This document shows, piece by piece, positions 24,219 to 32,457 of a stretch of DNA of 42,814 nt (position 1 is its first letter; each line of letters begins with the position of its first letter). Source of the stretch: Nitrospira japonica (lineage in GTDB: Bacteria > Nitrospirota > Thermodesulfovibrionia > UBA6902); NCBI GenBank assembly GCA_020723105.1, contig DYJL01000026.1:1-42814 (forward strand), written 5' to 3'. Made by a program: the position numbers and the translations under genes. The notes under the pieces are model-generated. The model was not told where the DNA came from, ran no database searches, and saw only the letters and a list, made by a program, of their open reading frames with translations.

Positions 24219-25016
24219 TCACCCTCGTTTAATGGATGCGCGGCCTTTATCTGTCAGCATTTCATCTGGCAGATCCCGCAAGTTGTAAAGGTACTTATAT
24301 CGGCACTGGCAGTAAACGAACTCAGCGGGCATTTCAATATCATCCGTGTATTGATGCCCGTCAAGTTTCATCAAGCCGTTCTGCATGGCCCAATTATCCC
24401 GGATCACGAAGATTTTACCATCACGTTCGGCGTGATCTGGCCTTGCGTTGTATCCAGCCGCCCGGAAGTGAGATCTCCACACGGCTGCAATTGCGCCTGT
24501 TTCTGTGGCCGTGATGTTCGATAGCGATGCCTTGAACTTCCCCGCCTGATCTATCATCACCCGGCGCTCATCATACGGAAGTGACTTGAGCGCCTTCTTG
24601 ATGGATGCGTTCTCTTCCTTCCTGTCCACGGCTTCGCTTCCGCCGATAGGGATTGAAGTCGCCCAACCGGAGAATCGGCGCATCGTCCGGGCAATCATCT
24701 CTTCCCGGTTCAGCTTTATCAACTGCGCTGCGGCCATGATCCTGCGCTGAAGCTCGCGTTGCAACTTGGGTGCGATCTGATTGAACTTCCATGCCGGGAT
24801 ATTGTGGGCGCGAAGCAAACCGCCCTTGGTGACTTGGGCGGTATAGATCGAAGTGAGAGTGCGCTTCAGGTTGTCGGCAGTAATGGCCGTGTGACCTTCT
24901 GCCGCCCCCATCAATTCGCGCTGCCACCGGGCAAGGCGTTCTTCACTGTCGAACCCGTGCGTTTCAAAGTCTGCAATGGCACGGCGTAGAACGTCGCTGA
25001 ATGTCTGGATAGACAC
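24219..25016 (-). CDS. MuF-type minor head protein
   Basis: A 265-residue protein between portal and head-maturation genes. The C-terminal region has the conserved MuF/SPP1 gp7 features: WRSHFRAAGYNARPDHAERD, then PAEFVYCQCRYKYLYNLRDL. Such proteins bind the portal and enter the head, aiding morphogenesis or DNA ejection. The N-terminal half is helical. GTG start at 25016, two bases after the portal stop. Confidence 0.85.
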   Translation of the reverse strand: MSIQTFSDVLRRAIADFETHGFDSEERLARWQRELMGAAEGHTAITADNLKRTLTSIYTAQVTKGGLLRAHNIPAWKFNQIAPKLQRELQRRIMAAAQLIKLNREEMIARTMRRFSGWATSIPIGGSEAVDRKEENASIKKALKSLPYDERRVMIDQAGKFKASLSNITATETGAIAAVWRSHFRAAGYNARPDHAERDGKIFVIRDNWAMQNGLMKLDGHQYTDDIEMPAEFVYCQCRYKYLYNLRDLPDEMLTDKGRASIKRG

Positions 25017-25018
25017 GA

Positions 25019-26449
25019 CTAGCCCACCTCTTGTATTACGCCGTCCTGCGGCCCATCCTGCCCCGGCATTCCGCCTTGCTGTGGCGGTTCGTATGCCTTC
25101 AGCGCATCAATGTCCAAGTTCAGCGGGTTTTGAAACATTATCTTGTTGTCGTTGATGTTATCTGCGGCCCATTCAATCAATGTCGCCTTGTTTTCTGGAT
25201 CGAGATGCGGAGCCAGCTTCTCAACCATCTGTATCAGTGCATCAAGTTTGACTTTCTCCGCGTCTGCTTTGTCGCTCTCAGGTTCTTCTTGGAGCGAGGG
25301 CCATGTTGCGGAAAAGTCATTTTGCCAGCGATAGAACGCCTGCGTATAGCCGATATTGCCGAACTCATTGGGGAATTGCACCTGAATGGTTTCATAGAAC
25401 TCCTTTGTCCACGCCCTGCGCATTACGATCTTGTCAAAGAAGTCGTAAAGCGGAATCATCTCTTTCCGTATGGATTCGATGTACTGCATGGTTGACTTGA
25501 AATCCTCTGTGCCATTCGCCAGCACTGAAGCATATCCGTTTGCCAACAACAGTTTGGGCGGCATATTGGCGCTTGAGGCAATATCCTCAATGATGTTGGA
25601 TCGAGCGGAGCCGATTGCTGTATCCGTATTGTTCAGGTTCAGTGTCTCAATATCTTCTTCCGGGGAAATGGAGATCACGTTTCCTTGCGTTGCGTCCTTG
25701 AGCAAGTCGCGCTTCTGCCCCATTGCGCGGCTCATCAGGTTATCCACAATTGAACCCGGCTGCTTCATCTTCGCAACCAGAACGCCTGCCTTCACAATCA
25801 CCATATCGTTCGTAATCATGGATTGAACGAAAGACTTCAGCGGGAACAAGGCTCGCTGAAATACTGAGCGGCCCACGAAGCCGAAGGCGGAATTGGTGTA
25901 GGAAAGATAAACGGGCGCTTCATTCAGCACAACGCACGTTCTGGATCGGTGATACGGCCTGCCGCCCACTGTAACCGTCCCGGCTCGCTGGAACGCCGGG
26001 GAGTTGGGGTTCTGAGAAAGCACCAAACTCCCGGCAGTATTGAGTGGATCGAACACATTGATCGCAAGGGCGGGATCTGTGAGTTGTTCGGGCGTGATTG
26101 GCCTGTCGGTAGGAACGCCGTCAAGCAATAGCGCCACGGCTGCGATCCCGTAAACGCGCTTCAGGTGCATTGCGTTGGCAATATACTCATCGCACTTCAG
26201 GGCATCCCATTCCTTCAGGAAGGCATCACGAACCAGATCCTCCGGCCCGCTTGGAATGGAAATATCTCGGCGTTGACTCATCGCAATCGTAACCGGAGCC
26301 TCAACCATCTTTGCGCCCATAGGGTGATAGACATAGATCGTCTTGCAAAGCTGATAGCTTGGATCGTCGCCCGGCTGGATGTCATCAGCCATAAGCAATT
26401 GCTGAAGCGAGTTGCCCGCCACTGATCCGTTTATCGAAATATCAGACAT
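25019..26449 (-). CDS. Portal protein, DUF1073-like
   Basis: A 476-residue protein directly after the large terminase. Conserved portal-type regions include NVFDPLNTAGSLVLSQNPNS and SSANMPPKLLLANGYASVLA, then YIESIRKEMIPLYDFF; the set fits DUF1073 portals. Twelve copies form the DNA channel. The ATG at 26449 is preferred over a TTG at 26467 because GGGAGAAG lies 6-9 bases upstream. C-terminal 30 residues Gly/Pro/Gln-rich. Confidence 0.9.
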   Translation of the reverse strand: MSDISINGSVAGNSLQQLLMADDIQPGDDPSYQLCKTIYVYHPMGAKMVEAPVTIAMSQRRDISIPSGPEDLVRDAFLKEWDALKCDEYIANAMHLKRVYGIAAVALLLDGVPTDRPITPEQLTDPALAINVFDPLNTAGSLVLSQNPNSPAFQRAGTVTVGGRPYHRSRTCVVLNEAPVYLSYTNSAFGFVGRSVFQRALFPLKSFVQSMITNDMVIVKAGVLVAKMKQPGSIVDNLMSRAMGQKRDLLKDATQGNVISISPEEDIETLNLNNTDTAIGSARSNIIEDIASSANMPPKLLLANGYASVLANGTEDFKSTMQYIESIRKEMIPLYDFFDKIVMRRAWTKEFYETIQVQFPNEFGNIGYTQAFYRWQNDFSATWPSLQEEPESDKADAEKVKLDALIQMVEKLAPHLDPENKATLIEWAADNINDNKIMFQNPLNLDIDALKAYEPPQQGGMPGQDGPQDGVIQEVG

Positions 26450-26463
26450 TCTTTCTTCTCCCG

Positions 26464-27756
26464 TCAATATCCATCACTGTTACCAAGCCCGATGCTGATG
26501 CCATAGGTAAACGTATCAAGCAAGTCATCAACCTGATTCTTGACACCGATCCTGAATCCGCACACTTGAGCAATGAAATGGTTTCGCGTTACGCCCTTGT
26601 AGTTTATCACCTTATCAAAGGCATAGAAGGACAGCTTGACTTCCTCTCGGTGGACATACCCGGAAACTGAGATCGCTCGCGCATCCTTGCCCGCTGCCGT
26701 CAGCTTGCTATCAATCGCCCTTCCGGGAAGCCCTTTGCGCTCCGCCTGCTGAATCAGGATCGTTCCGGTCTGTTTGTCCTCAATGAATGCCCCCAGAGAT
26801 CCGTGCCGGGCCTTGTACTGCGCGGCCAGTTCTTCGCATCGCCTATACACTCCGGGAATCCAAGCCTCTTGCAAGTCGCCTTTGATCTGGACTAGATCCC
26901 AATCCAACACAACCATCCGATACCCGTGGAACTTGGATACTGCGAAATATGTAACTGCCGTGCCGTCATGCTCGCTTCCGTCCTTCACTGCGGTATCAAC
27001 CACGGCAAAAACAGCGTCCGGGTTCATCGTCGGAATAACGGGCTTCCCATGCTCAAGCATCTTGTCGAGCGCGAAGAACGCCGCCCCCTTCCAGTCAACG
27101 AAGTTGGCAAGGTACTCTTGGGAGTACACCAAAGGCGCGTTCTCCCGCTCTAGCTTCTCGATCTCGGATGCCGGGAGGTGCGGGTTCGTGTGCGTCGGGG
27201 CATGGTACTCAGCGAACCCAAGCGAAGGATCATTGCACAACTGCCAAAAGAAGTTGTCTGGATCGTCGCCTGCCGGGGTGGAAGCGGCCATTGCCGAACC
27301 GCCATAGTCGAGCAATGAGGGCTTGATTGACTTCTCCCATATCTCGCGCATATCCGAACCAGCAAACGCCACCTCATCCAATAGCGCCTTGTGGTACTTC
27401 CGTGAGCGGCCTGCCCTTGGGTTGTTCAGTGTCCAAAAGTCAATTCTTCCCCCGGTTATCGTGCGGATCACCCCGTCAATCTTGGATGCCTTCCTGATTA
27501 CCGGATAAAGGATCTCATGGATCTCTTCATACGCTTCGGCCTGAATCTTGTAGTCGGGTGTAAACCAGCCGATTGATCGCCCCTTGGCGGCCCCATCTCC
27601 CGCAATTGTCTTGAGCAAGTCGGTCTTTCCCCATCGCCGCCCACATCGGACAACCTTGAACCGCTTCTTCATGCGATATACCGCCGCCTGCCCCGGATGA
27701 AGGGTCGGCAGAACGATTGGCTCGCGGGAACCTATGCGCCTAGTCGTATAGCTCAT
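26464..27756 (-). CDS. terL: Terminase large subunit
   Basis: A 430-residue packaging motor. The ATPase domain has Walker A RCGRRWGKT (about 38-46) and Walker B KALLDEVAF (about 123-131), with a C-motif-like AASTPAG. The nuclease domain has FAVVDTAVKDGSEHDGTAV (about 249-267), IEDKQTG and a C-terminal DDLLDTFTYG acidic site. It translocates and cuts concatemeric DNA. It overlaps the small subunit gene by 17 bases and is followed by the portal gene. Confidence 0.95.
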   Translation of the reverse strand: MSYTTRRIGSREPIVLPTLHPGQAAVYRMKKRFKVVRCGRRWGKTDLLKTIAGDGAAKGRSIGWFTPDYKIQAEAYEEIHEILYPVIRKASKIDGVIRTITGGRIDFWTLNNPRAGRSRKYHKALLDEVAFAGSDMREIWEKSIKPSLLDYGGSAMAASTPAGDDPDNFFWQLCNDPSLGFAEYHAPTHTNPHLPASEIEKLERENAPLVYSQEYLANFVDWKGAAFFALDKMLEHGKPVIPTMNPDAVFAVVDTAVKDGSEHDGTAVTYFAVSKFHGYRMVVLDWDLVQIKGDLQEAWIPGVYRRCEELAAQYKARHGSLGAFIEDKQTGTILIQQAERKGLPGRAIDSKLTAAGKDARAISVSGYVHREEVKLSFYAFDKVINYKGVTRNHFIAQVCGFRIGVKNQVDDLLDTFTYGISIGLGNSDGY

Positions 27757-28360
27757 CAGGAAGTCCGCCTATGATGCGTAGAGGCTCATCCTCTGGTGGA
27801 GGCGGCGGTTGCTTGGTTGCGATCTCATACAGCTTCATTGGCTGCTTGGCGGCTTCGTTGGAACTCATCTGCAAGGACATTGCATCCTTGAGCGTCAATC
27901 GTGCCTCATCATCAATAACCCCATCAGTCTCTATCTTGCTCAAATGGTTTTGCGCCATCGCTGCCAGCTTGTGAGCGTTTTGCGCACTCAGCTTGGAGGA
28001 AAGATTCAGTTGAAGCGTGATCTCCAAGAGATCGTTCTTGTGGTTATAGAACAAATCCCTGTCTTGAGCGCCCATCTTCTCAAGGGCCGTCCGAACATCA
28101 GGATCTTGCAAATCGTTCTGAAGTGACTTTTGAGCCGCTTCCTTGATCGTGTCAACCGGAAGGCGGGCTTTGCCGTCCGTCTTGCACACCTCAGACTTGA
28201 TGCGGCGAATTACCTTCTCATCAACCCCGTACCGCCTTCCAATGGAAGTTGCCGCCTCCCCTGCCAATAGGCGCTTGCGAACGTCCTCTTTCTGTTCGTC
28301 GGTGAGCCGGCTCGGCCTTCCTTTGGCGCTACTCTTGGGCTTTGGGAGTTTTGCAGTCAT
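27740..28360 (-). CDS. terS: Terminase small subunit
   Basis: A 206-residue protein directly before terL. Residues 17-53 contain a helix-turn-helix (KGRPSRLTDEQKEDVRKRLL; SIGRRYGVDEKVIRRIKSEV) that would recognise the packaging site. The centre is helical (oligomerisation) and the C terminus is Pro-rich (PPPPPEDEPLRIIGG). It heads the late minus-strand block behind a possible promoter region. Confidence 0.85.
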   Translation of the reverse strand: MTAKLPKPKSSAKGRPSRLTDEQKEDVRKRLLAGEAATSIGRRYGVDEKVIRRIKSEVCKTDGKARLPVDTIKEAAQKSLQNDLQDPDVRTALEKMGAQDRDLFYNHKNDLLEITLQLNLSSKLSAQNAHKLAAMAQNHLSKIETDGVIDDEARLTLKDAMSLQMSSNEAAKQPMKLYEIATKQPPPPPEDEPLRIIGGLPDELYD

Positions 28361-28366
28361 TGAGCG

Positions 28367-28491
28367 ATCATAGCAAATCCGGCGTTAATCGGACAGATTT
28401 CGGCGTAAGCTGTGAGCATAAGCGGAAATCTCCCGCCTATCCCATTGATTCAATTTCCGTTTTCATTTTGTCCGTTTTGTCCGATTCGGAC
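28367..28491 (-). promoter_or_regulatory. Candidate late promoter with repeated GTCCG elements upstream of terminase
   Basis: On the minus strand an extended -10 (TGCTATGAT, -10 at 28367-28372) precedes terS by a few bases. No -35 consensus is present; at that place lies TCGGAC/GTCCGA (28389-28394). Upstream are two direct TTTTGTCCG repeats (28466-28483 on the plus strand) and a palindrome GTCCGATTCGGAC (28479-28491). This arrangement suggests binding sites for an activator, or for the terminase at a pac site. Confidence 0.4.
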
Positions 28492-28701
28492 TTATTTCGC
28501 CGGGGGTTGCGGGGCGTAGAAGGCGCAATGATCTTTGAGTTCATTCCTCCGGTTGATATACCCGCCGCACTGATGCGGGGGATTACCCCAATACATAGAC
28601 CGAGGCACCTGATAGGTGCATCTTCCATCCCCTGACGGATGCAGTCCCCCTCTCTTGGTTGTCTGCCAGTCAGCATGAGTACAGCCTTTGCAGTTCTTCA
28701 T
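28492..28701 (-). CDS. Small Cys-rich protein
   Basis: A 69-residue protein beginning MKNCKGCTHADW, with Cys at CxxC and later single Cys (GRCTY, QCGGY, HCAFY). Pattern of a zinc-binding or disulfide-type small phage protein seen in many proteobacterial phages. The ATG overlaps the upstream stop (ATGA). Function unknown. Confidence 0.7.
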   Translation of the reverse strand: MKNCKGCTHADWQTTKRGGLHPSGDGRCTYQVPRSMYWGNPPHQCGGYINRRNELKDHCAFYAPQPPAK

Positions 28702-28910
28702 GGCTTCTTCCCTTCCCGTGTCTCAACACATTCCTTGCAGATCCATCCATCCCGGCGATTCTTGGTTGCCATCTTCCGGCCTGCGATCTGTCTGGACTTG
28801 CGGCATTTTGCGCAAATGAACGAATATCTCATAACCCCTTCGATCCCCTTGGTTTGGGGTAAGTGCCGAATAGCGGCGTAATGGGGGATTTCTTTGAAAT
28901 TGGCTTTCAT
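28698..28910 (-). CDS. Small zinc-finger protein
   Basis: A 70-residue protein with a CxxC...CxxC finger: FICAKCRKSRQIAGRK and GWICKECVETREGKK, spacing about 21 residues, rich in Lys/Arg. Likely binds nucleic acid or a host protein. Translationally coupled to 28492-28701. Function unknown. Confidence 0.7.
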   Translation of the reverse strand: MKANFKEIPHYAAIRHLPQTKGIEGVMRYSFICAKCRKSRQIAGRKMATKNRRDGWICKECVETREGKKP

Positions 28911-28917
28911 TACCCTC

Positions 28918-29170
28918 TCAATCCTCCTTCTTGTAGGTTGGTGCTGCTGCGAGCATTGCGCGATAGATGTGCTTCACAAGCTTGCTGCCGCAGTCTGCGC
29001 CATGCCCAATCATACCTACGCTCGGTTCAATCGGTACAAGCTGCCATCCATCAGGAACCTTCTGCCCCTCATCGCGCCCAGCTGTGCTTGCCTTCCTCGA
29101 ATCCTTCTGCAAACACAGATTCAGCTTTTGCGGTTGCGTCGGCTACGAACGTCTGGGCATCAAGCAACAC
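28918..29170 (-). pseudogene. Frameshifted accessory gene, paralogue of 31591-32457
   Basis: The 5' half (GTG at 29170, or TTG at 29206) reads LLDAQTFVADATAKAESVFA and EGFEEGKH and ends at TGA 29069-29071. The 3' half, in another frame, reads AGRDEGQKVPDGWQLVPIEP and continues to 28918. The intact gene at 31591-32457 has EGFEEGKQAGRDEL at the same place, and its DNA lacks one base present here near 29084-29086. A single-base insertion therefore broke this gene, unless it is a sequence error. The 3' end alone (TTG at 29112) could still be translated. Confidence 0.65.
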
Positions 29171-29441
29171 GCATTTGTTGCGGCAACAGAACCATTTCAG
29201 TGCCAATCACACCATATCCATCTTCCATTCCCTCAAACCCGACAAGGATTGAAGTTATGCGCACAATACAAGTGCGGCCCGTTGGTTTCAGAAGCCCAAA
29301 CTCATCGCTGTAATCAATCTCAATAAGCTCAATCTCATCGAATGCCCGAAAATTACGATCCATGCGCCTGAATTCAAAATTCTTCATCCCCGCAACTTGC
29401 AGATCGAAGTATTGCTTGAGTAGTTTCAGGGAGTGCCGCAT
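29160..29441 (-). CDS. DUF3850 (ASCH-like) protein
   Basis: A 93-residue protein beginning MRHSLKLLKQYFDLQVAGMK and continuing NFEFRRMDRNFRAFDEIELI. It has the H-x-LK-x6-Y/F...V-x-G-x-K-x-FE-x-R...R-x-F-x-x-x-D layout of DUF3850, related to RNA-binding ASCH domains. Common in phages, role unknown, possibly RNA binding. The ATG overlaps the upstream TGA (TGATG); an earlier TTG-type start at 29471 is less likely. Confidence 0.8.
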   Translation of the reverse strand: MRHSLKLLKQYFDLQVAGMKNFEFRRMDRNFRAFDEIELIEIDYSDEFGLLKPTGRTCIVRITSILVGFEGMEDGYGVIGTEMVLLPQQMRVA

Positions 29442-29674
29442 CACTTGTCCCCAAGTTTGGCCGCGATCCAATCAATCGCCATCACAAGCACAATCACCCA
29501 GAAACACACTCCCGTTCCCCACATCGCCCAATCGAAAACAGTCATTTTGCCTTTCCCCTTTCCGTCCCAAATCATTTGAACTACGAACCCGGCAACCATA
29601 AAGGCAGCGCACAACCAAACAACTTCGGAGGTTTGCCACGATCTATTGGCTACCAACCTGATTGCGTCGATCAT
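29441..29674 (-). CDS. Two-pass small membrane protein
   Basis: A 77-residue protein with hydrophobic segments at about 18-37 (VVWLCAAFMVAGFVVQMIW) and 48-70 (WAMWGTGVCFWVIVLVMAID), and a Lys-rich loop between. Lies between two other membrane or small genes and is coupled to the DUF3850 gene. Function unknown. Confidence 0.65.
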   Translation of the reverse strand: MIDAIRLVANRSWQTSEVVWLCAAFMVAGFVVQMIWDGKGKGKMTVFDWAMWGTGVCFWVIVLVMAIDWIAAKLGDK

Positions 29675-29677
29675 CAA

Positions 29678-29767
29678 TCACGCACCGCCGACATAGGCCC
29701 ACAGCGCGAGAATGTTGGCGCTGTAGAACAACCACCAGCCATAGGCCACGAAATAGATCAGCTTCAT
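29678..29767 (-). CDS. 29-residue single-pass membrane peptide
   Basis: ATG at 29767 to TGA at 29678. Sequence starts MKLIYFVAYGWWLFYSAN and continues ILALWAYVGGA; almost wholly hydrophobic with aromatic residues. It begins just after the stop of 29769-30041 and ends 3-4 bases before the next start, so it fits the operon exactly. Function unknown. Confidence 0.6.
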   Translation of the reverse strand: MKLIYFVAYGWWLFYSANILALWAYVGGA

Positions 29768-29768
29768 T

Positions 29769-30041
29769 TCAGTCGTTGCCGATCTTGCACATTGACACAA
29801 CCACCACGGCGCAACGGGCTTTCCCTGCCTCAACTGCATTTGCAGCTTGGCGATTGAGAGATTCCATGTGAAGCATCGTGAACCACGGGGCGCACTGGTA
29901 TTTGATCGTCGTGGCGATCACCTTGCCGCTCGGAAAAGAAACGTGGCAGTGAACCAGATACGTTGTTTTGATACCGATCTCCGCAAGGATTGAGCGAATC
30001 AGGGCGTTGAAGTGCATTTTCTTTTTTATCAGTTCTTTCAT
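29769..30041 (-). CDS. Hypothetical protein
   Basis: A 90-residue protein with a basic helical N terminus (MKELIKKKMHFNALIRSILA) and a mixed rest with several Cys (HCHVSF, YQCAPW, KARCAVVVVSMCK). GGAG lies 9 bases upstream. No family recognised. First gene after the 276-base gap at 30042-30317. Confidence 0.65.
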   Translation of the reverse strand: MKELIKKKMHFNALIRSILAEIGIKTTYLVHCHVSFPSGKVIATTIKYQCAPWFTMLHMESLNRQAANAVEAGKARCAVVVVSMCKIGND

Positions 30042-30317
30042 TTCAGATCTCCAAGTTGGTTAGTGTTGCCCCGTTGCCGTAATTTCCCCGATCTAGTTGC
30101 CAGCGCCCAGAGGTTTGCGCACATCAAGCCCCGTGAATAACTCAGGGGCGGGGCTTGACTAGCGATATGGCCGTTCTATGGAGTGGATCAAGCTCCCGCC
30201 CGTTTCAGAGCGAATCTTTTCCGTCATGCACACCGGAAAATGGAAGGAAGGGCGCTCCCCAAACAAAACTATTTCACCCTATCCAGAATCTATTCTCTCA
30301 TTCCTTGCGCGGAACGG
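30042..30317. other. Gap between NinG and downstream operon, with hairpin and possible plus-strand frame
   Basis: No convincing minus-strand gene here. It holds the strong hairpin at 30124-30158 and the start of a plus-strand frame (30178-30375, 65 residues, MEWIKLPPVSERIFSVMHTG) whose composition looks coding for its first 50 residues, but which overlaps the end of the NinG gene and has no good ribosome site. I do not call it a gene. Confidence 0.4.
30124..30158. other. Strong 10-bp hairpin in intergenic gap
   Basis: TCAAGCCCCG and CGGGGCTTGA are perfectly complementary around a 15-base loop. No T tract on either strand, so it is not a simple terminator. Could be a regulatory dyad, mRNA stabiliser or a replication-related structure. 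Confidence 0.6.
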
Positions 30318-30965
30318 TCAACACATTTTTGCATCTTCAATCGCTTTTTCTGCAACCCTTCTTTTCTCTCTGTAAGTTCGCTTCAAATCCTTGAAATCAT
30401 CAATTGTGTAGTTCTTCGGGTCGCGCTTCCCTTCAAGCCACTCCACTTTCTCGATCCCGATACGCTTGATTAGCTCAATACGGTAGTTCTGAGTAACTGT
30501 TTCGTTCTTGTGAGCGAACTTTCCCGCCCCGCCGTTGCAATTTTTGCATTGCTTGTGAGCATTCTTCTCTTCAAATGCAAGCTCTGGATGAGCGCCCCTT
30601 GATAGGTAATGCCCGCAATCCCATTTTCCGCCCGTTGTGTTTTCTATCTCATGCTCTTGCCGCCCGCACGACACACAAGGTAGCGCGTGATCTCTCGCTC
30701 TGATGAATCCATTGAACTCAGCTTGAGCCTCTGCCTTCCACTTGCTTTTCTTCTTCATTCGCTCTTTTGCCGCCCTCAGTTCAGCGCGTTCCTTCTTGCG
30801 GTTTTTTTCTTTCTCCGACTCGCGCTTTGCAATAGCCATGATCTGCGCGCACAACGGCGAACACAAAGACTGAAGCGGCCTCTCTGGAATGAAAGGCTCC
30901 CGGCATTTTGGATTTTTGCACTTCTTCAGCTTAATCCGCTTCTCCCTTGGCTTCTTTGTCAACAT
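30318..30965 (-). CDS. ninG: NinG/Rap recombination protein
   Basis: A 215-residue protein. N-terminal zinc motif CKNPKCREPFIPERP followed by LCSPLCA; a Lys/Glu-rich coiled stretch (45-80); then an HNH-like region with CVSCGRQ, WDCGHYLSRGAHPE, NAHKQCKNCNGG. This is the lambda NinG (Rap) layout, a nuclease that helps resolve recombination intermediates with Red-type systems. It fits functionally with RecT and YqaJ on the opposite strand. Confidence 0.9.
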   Translation of the reverse strand: MLTKKPREKRIKLKKCKNPKCREPFIPERPLQSLCSPLCAQIMAIAKRESEKEKNRKKERAELRAAKERMKKKSKWKAEAQAEFNGFIRARDHALPCVSCGRQEHEIENTTGGKWDCGHYLSRGAHPELAFEEKNAHKQCKNCNGGAGKFAHKNETVTQNYRIELIKRIGIEKVEWLEGKRDPKNYTIDDFKDLKRTYREKRRVAEKAIEDAKMC

Positions 30966-31300
30966 ACGATCTTCCCGCGCCCGACCATTTCCCTGAATGA
31001 AAATAAGTTTGCGTGTTGCGGGTGTAGAGTTACAAACAGGCGCGACAGATCCGGCGCAACGCTGTTGTTTATCTTCCAGTTCCCATCTCCCAATTCTTTC
31101 AGCTTTGTTCGATAGCGGATCTGCTCAATCAGCATCTTCGCGCCAATCTTTGAGTATCCCATTTCCGCAAACTTCAATGCCTCTTTCTCGAAATAAGCAA
31201 AGATATGGAAGTTTGTTTCCAACCATCCATGAAAGTCATCATGGAAAAGCTCTGGCCTGTTTGAAATAACTTCAAGAGCCTCAATATGATCTTTGTTCAT
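30959..31300 (-). CDS. Conserved phage protein of unknown function
   Basis: A 113-residue protein: FHDDFHGWLETNFHIFAYFE, then MGYSKIGAKMLIEQIRYRTK and a C-terminal APDLSRLFVTLHPQHANLF. I recognise the general pattern (F/W-x5-N-x-H-I-Y ... GA-x-x-I-x-E-x-I-RW ... Y-x-R-x-x-x-x-x-HP) from many proteobacterial phages, where it lacks a function. ATG at 31300 chosen over a GTG at 31303. It overlaps NinG by 7 bases, suggesting a recombination/replication association. Confidence 0.75.
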   Translation of the reverse strand: MNKDHIEALEVISNRPELFHDDFHGWLETNFHIFAYFEKEALKFAEMGYSKIGAKMLIEQIRYRTKLKELGDGNWKINNSVAPDLSRLFVTLHPQHANLFSFREMVGRGKIVC

Positions 31301-31303
31301 CAC

Positions 31304-31591
31304 TCACCCTCCTGCAATCTGTGTGCAGTTGTCGCACTGCTTACTGTTCGCTTCCTTAATCTTCCCCGCCAGCCATTCATCTGCGGAGGTGGTGGAGGAT
31401 AGGGCTGTATATGCGGCGATTCTTACATCGCTTGAGCGCTGGTCGTGTGGGTTGTGGCTATACAATACGTTCTGTAAGTGGTATTCAAGCATCGCCACCT
31501 CTTCCATGAGTTTGTCGCGCTCTTGCTCAAGATTGGAAATGTGAATCAGAGTTGCGTCATCTGCAAAATGTGTTGTTCCATTGTCACTCAT
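31304..31591 (-). CDS. Coiled-coil small protein with C-terminal CxxC
   Basis: A 95-residue protein with a heptad-like region (HISNLEQERDKLMEEVAMLE, about 17-36) and a C-terminal CDNCTQ. Start at the second of two adjacent ATGs (31591), which has AAGGAG 6 bases upstream and overlaps the upstream stop. Function unknown. Confidence 0.65.
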   Translation of the reverse strand: MSDNGTTHFADDATLIHISNLEQERDKLMEEVAMLEYHLQNVLYSHNPHDQRSSDVRIAAYTALSSTTSADEWLAGKIKEANSKQCDNCTQIAGG

Positions 31592-32457
31592 CATTCGCTC
31601 CTTGGTGGTTGTGAGTACAGCGGCATCATTCCTTCCAAGCCTTCAATGTCGGTCTTTCCCCATACGTCTTTCGCAAGCTGCTGCCAGCCGTGATAGTCGT
31701 TGTAAAGGAACCAGCCAGCAAGCTGCAACTCATCGCGCCCAGCTTGCTTTCCTTCCTCGAACCCTTGCTGACGGGCTGCTGCTAAGAGCTTGGTGAGTTC
31801 TTCGGTGCGTGTAACTTCACCACGAGACCCGTAAGCTCGTATATCTTCATCTATGAAAGCATCCAAGGATTGGAAGCGCATCACTGTTCCAGAAGATAGC
31901 GCGAGAGAATCCATTGGGGCTGCACCCAAAACCCTCAATCGTGCATAACGCGCACAGTCCGGCTGCTGCGCTGCCAGCTTCTTCTCCAGCCCAACTATTC
32001 TGCTATGTTGCATATCGCGGACTAAGTTCTTTGCCAAGATGTTGGTGCTCAGGTCCGCTATCCTCTGCTTCGCTGCTTCCACCGCACCCACCAACACCGC
32101 AGCAGTACCAAGCGGGTCACTAATAGGAACGTCTACGCCACCGCATGCAGGGTTGCCTAGCGCGTCAGCTATAGACCGTATGCAGGAGTCGAACTGGCTG
32201 ATGATCCGATTGGCAACTGTTAGTTTGCTGCATAGGTTGGCAGCATCGCGCTCGAAGTTATCTCTCCATATACTGGAATCTCTTAATTGCTCCTTTAGGG
32301 CGACTATTTCTATAGAATCCTTCTCCCGTAAAGCAGTCGCAAACGTGATTAGCTCTTCCTGTGTAGCATCTTGCATACATACTCCATTTCTCCATTGTCT
32401 ACCTCCTAGCGTCCGATCTGCAAGACGCTGGATTTCTTTTTTCTGTTCCTTACTCAT
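31591..32457 (-). CDS. Accessory protein with DUF551-like architecture, intact paralogue of broken gene
   Basis: A 288-residue protein: helical/coiled N-terminal two thirds (FATALREKDSIEIVALKEQL; RIADLSTNILAKNLVRDMQH), then the conserved stretch QQGFEEGKQAGRDELQLAGW and a Trp-rich end (YNDYHGWQQLAKDVWG). The C-terminal element recurs in the broken gene at 28918-29170. Such proteins are common in lambdoid accessory regions without known role. ATG at 32457 overlaps the upstream TGA; AAAGGAG precedes it. Confidence 0.7.
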   Translation of the reverse strand: MSKEQKKEIQRLADRTLGGRQWRNGVCMQDATQEELITFATALREKDSIEIVALKEQLRDSSIWRDNFERDAANLCSKLTVANRIISQFDSCIRSIADALGNPACGGVDVPISDPLGTAAVLVGAVEAAKQRIADLSTNILAKNLVRDMQHSRIVGLEKKLAAQQPDCARYARLRVLGAAPMDSLALSSGTVMRFQSLDAFIDEDIRAYGSRGEVTRTEELTKLLAAARQQGFEEGKQAGRDELQLAGWFLYNDYHGWQQLAKDVWGKTDIEGLEGMMPLYSQPPRSE

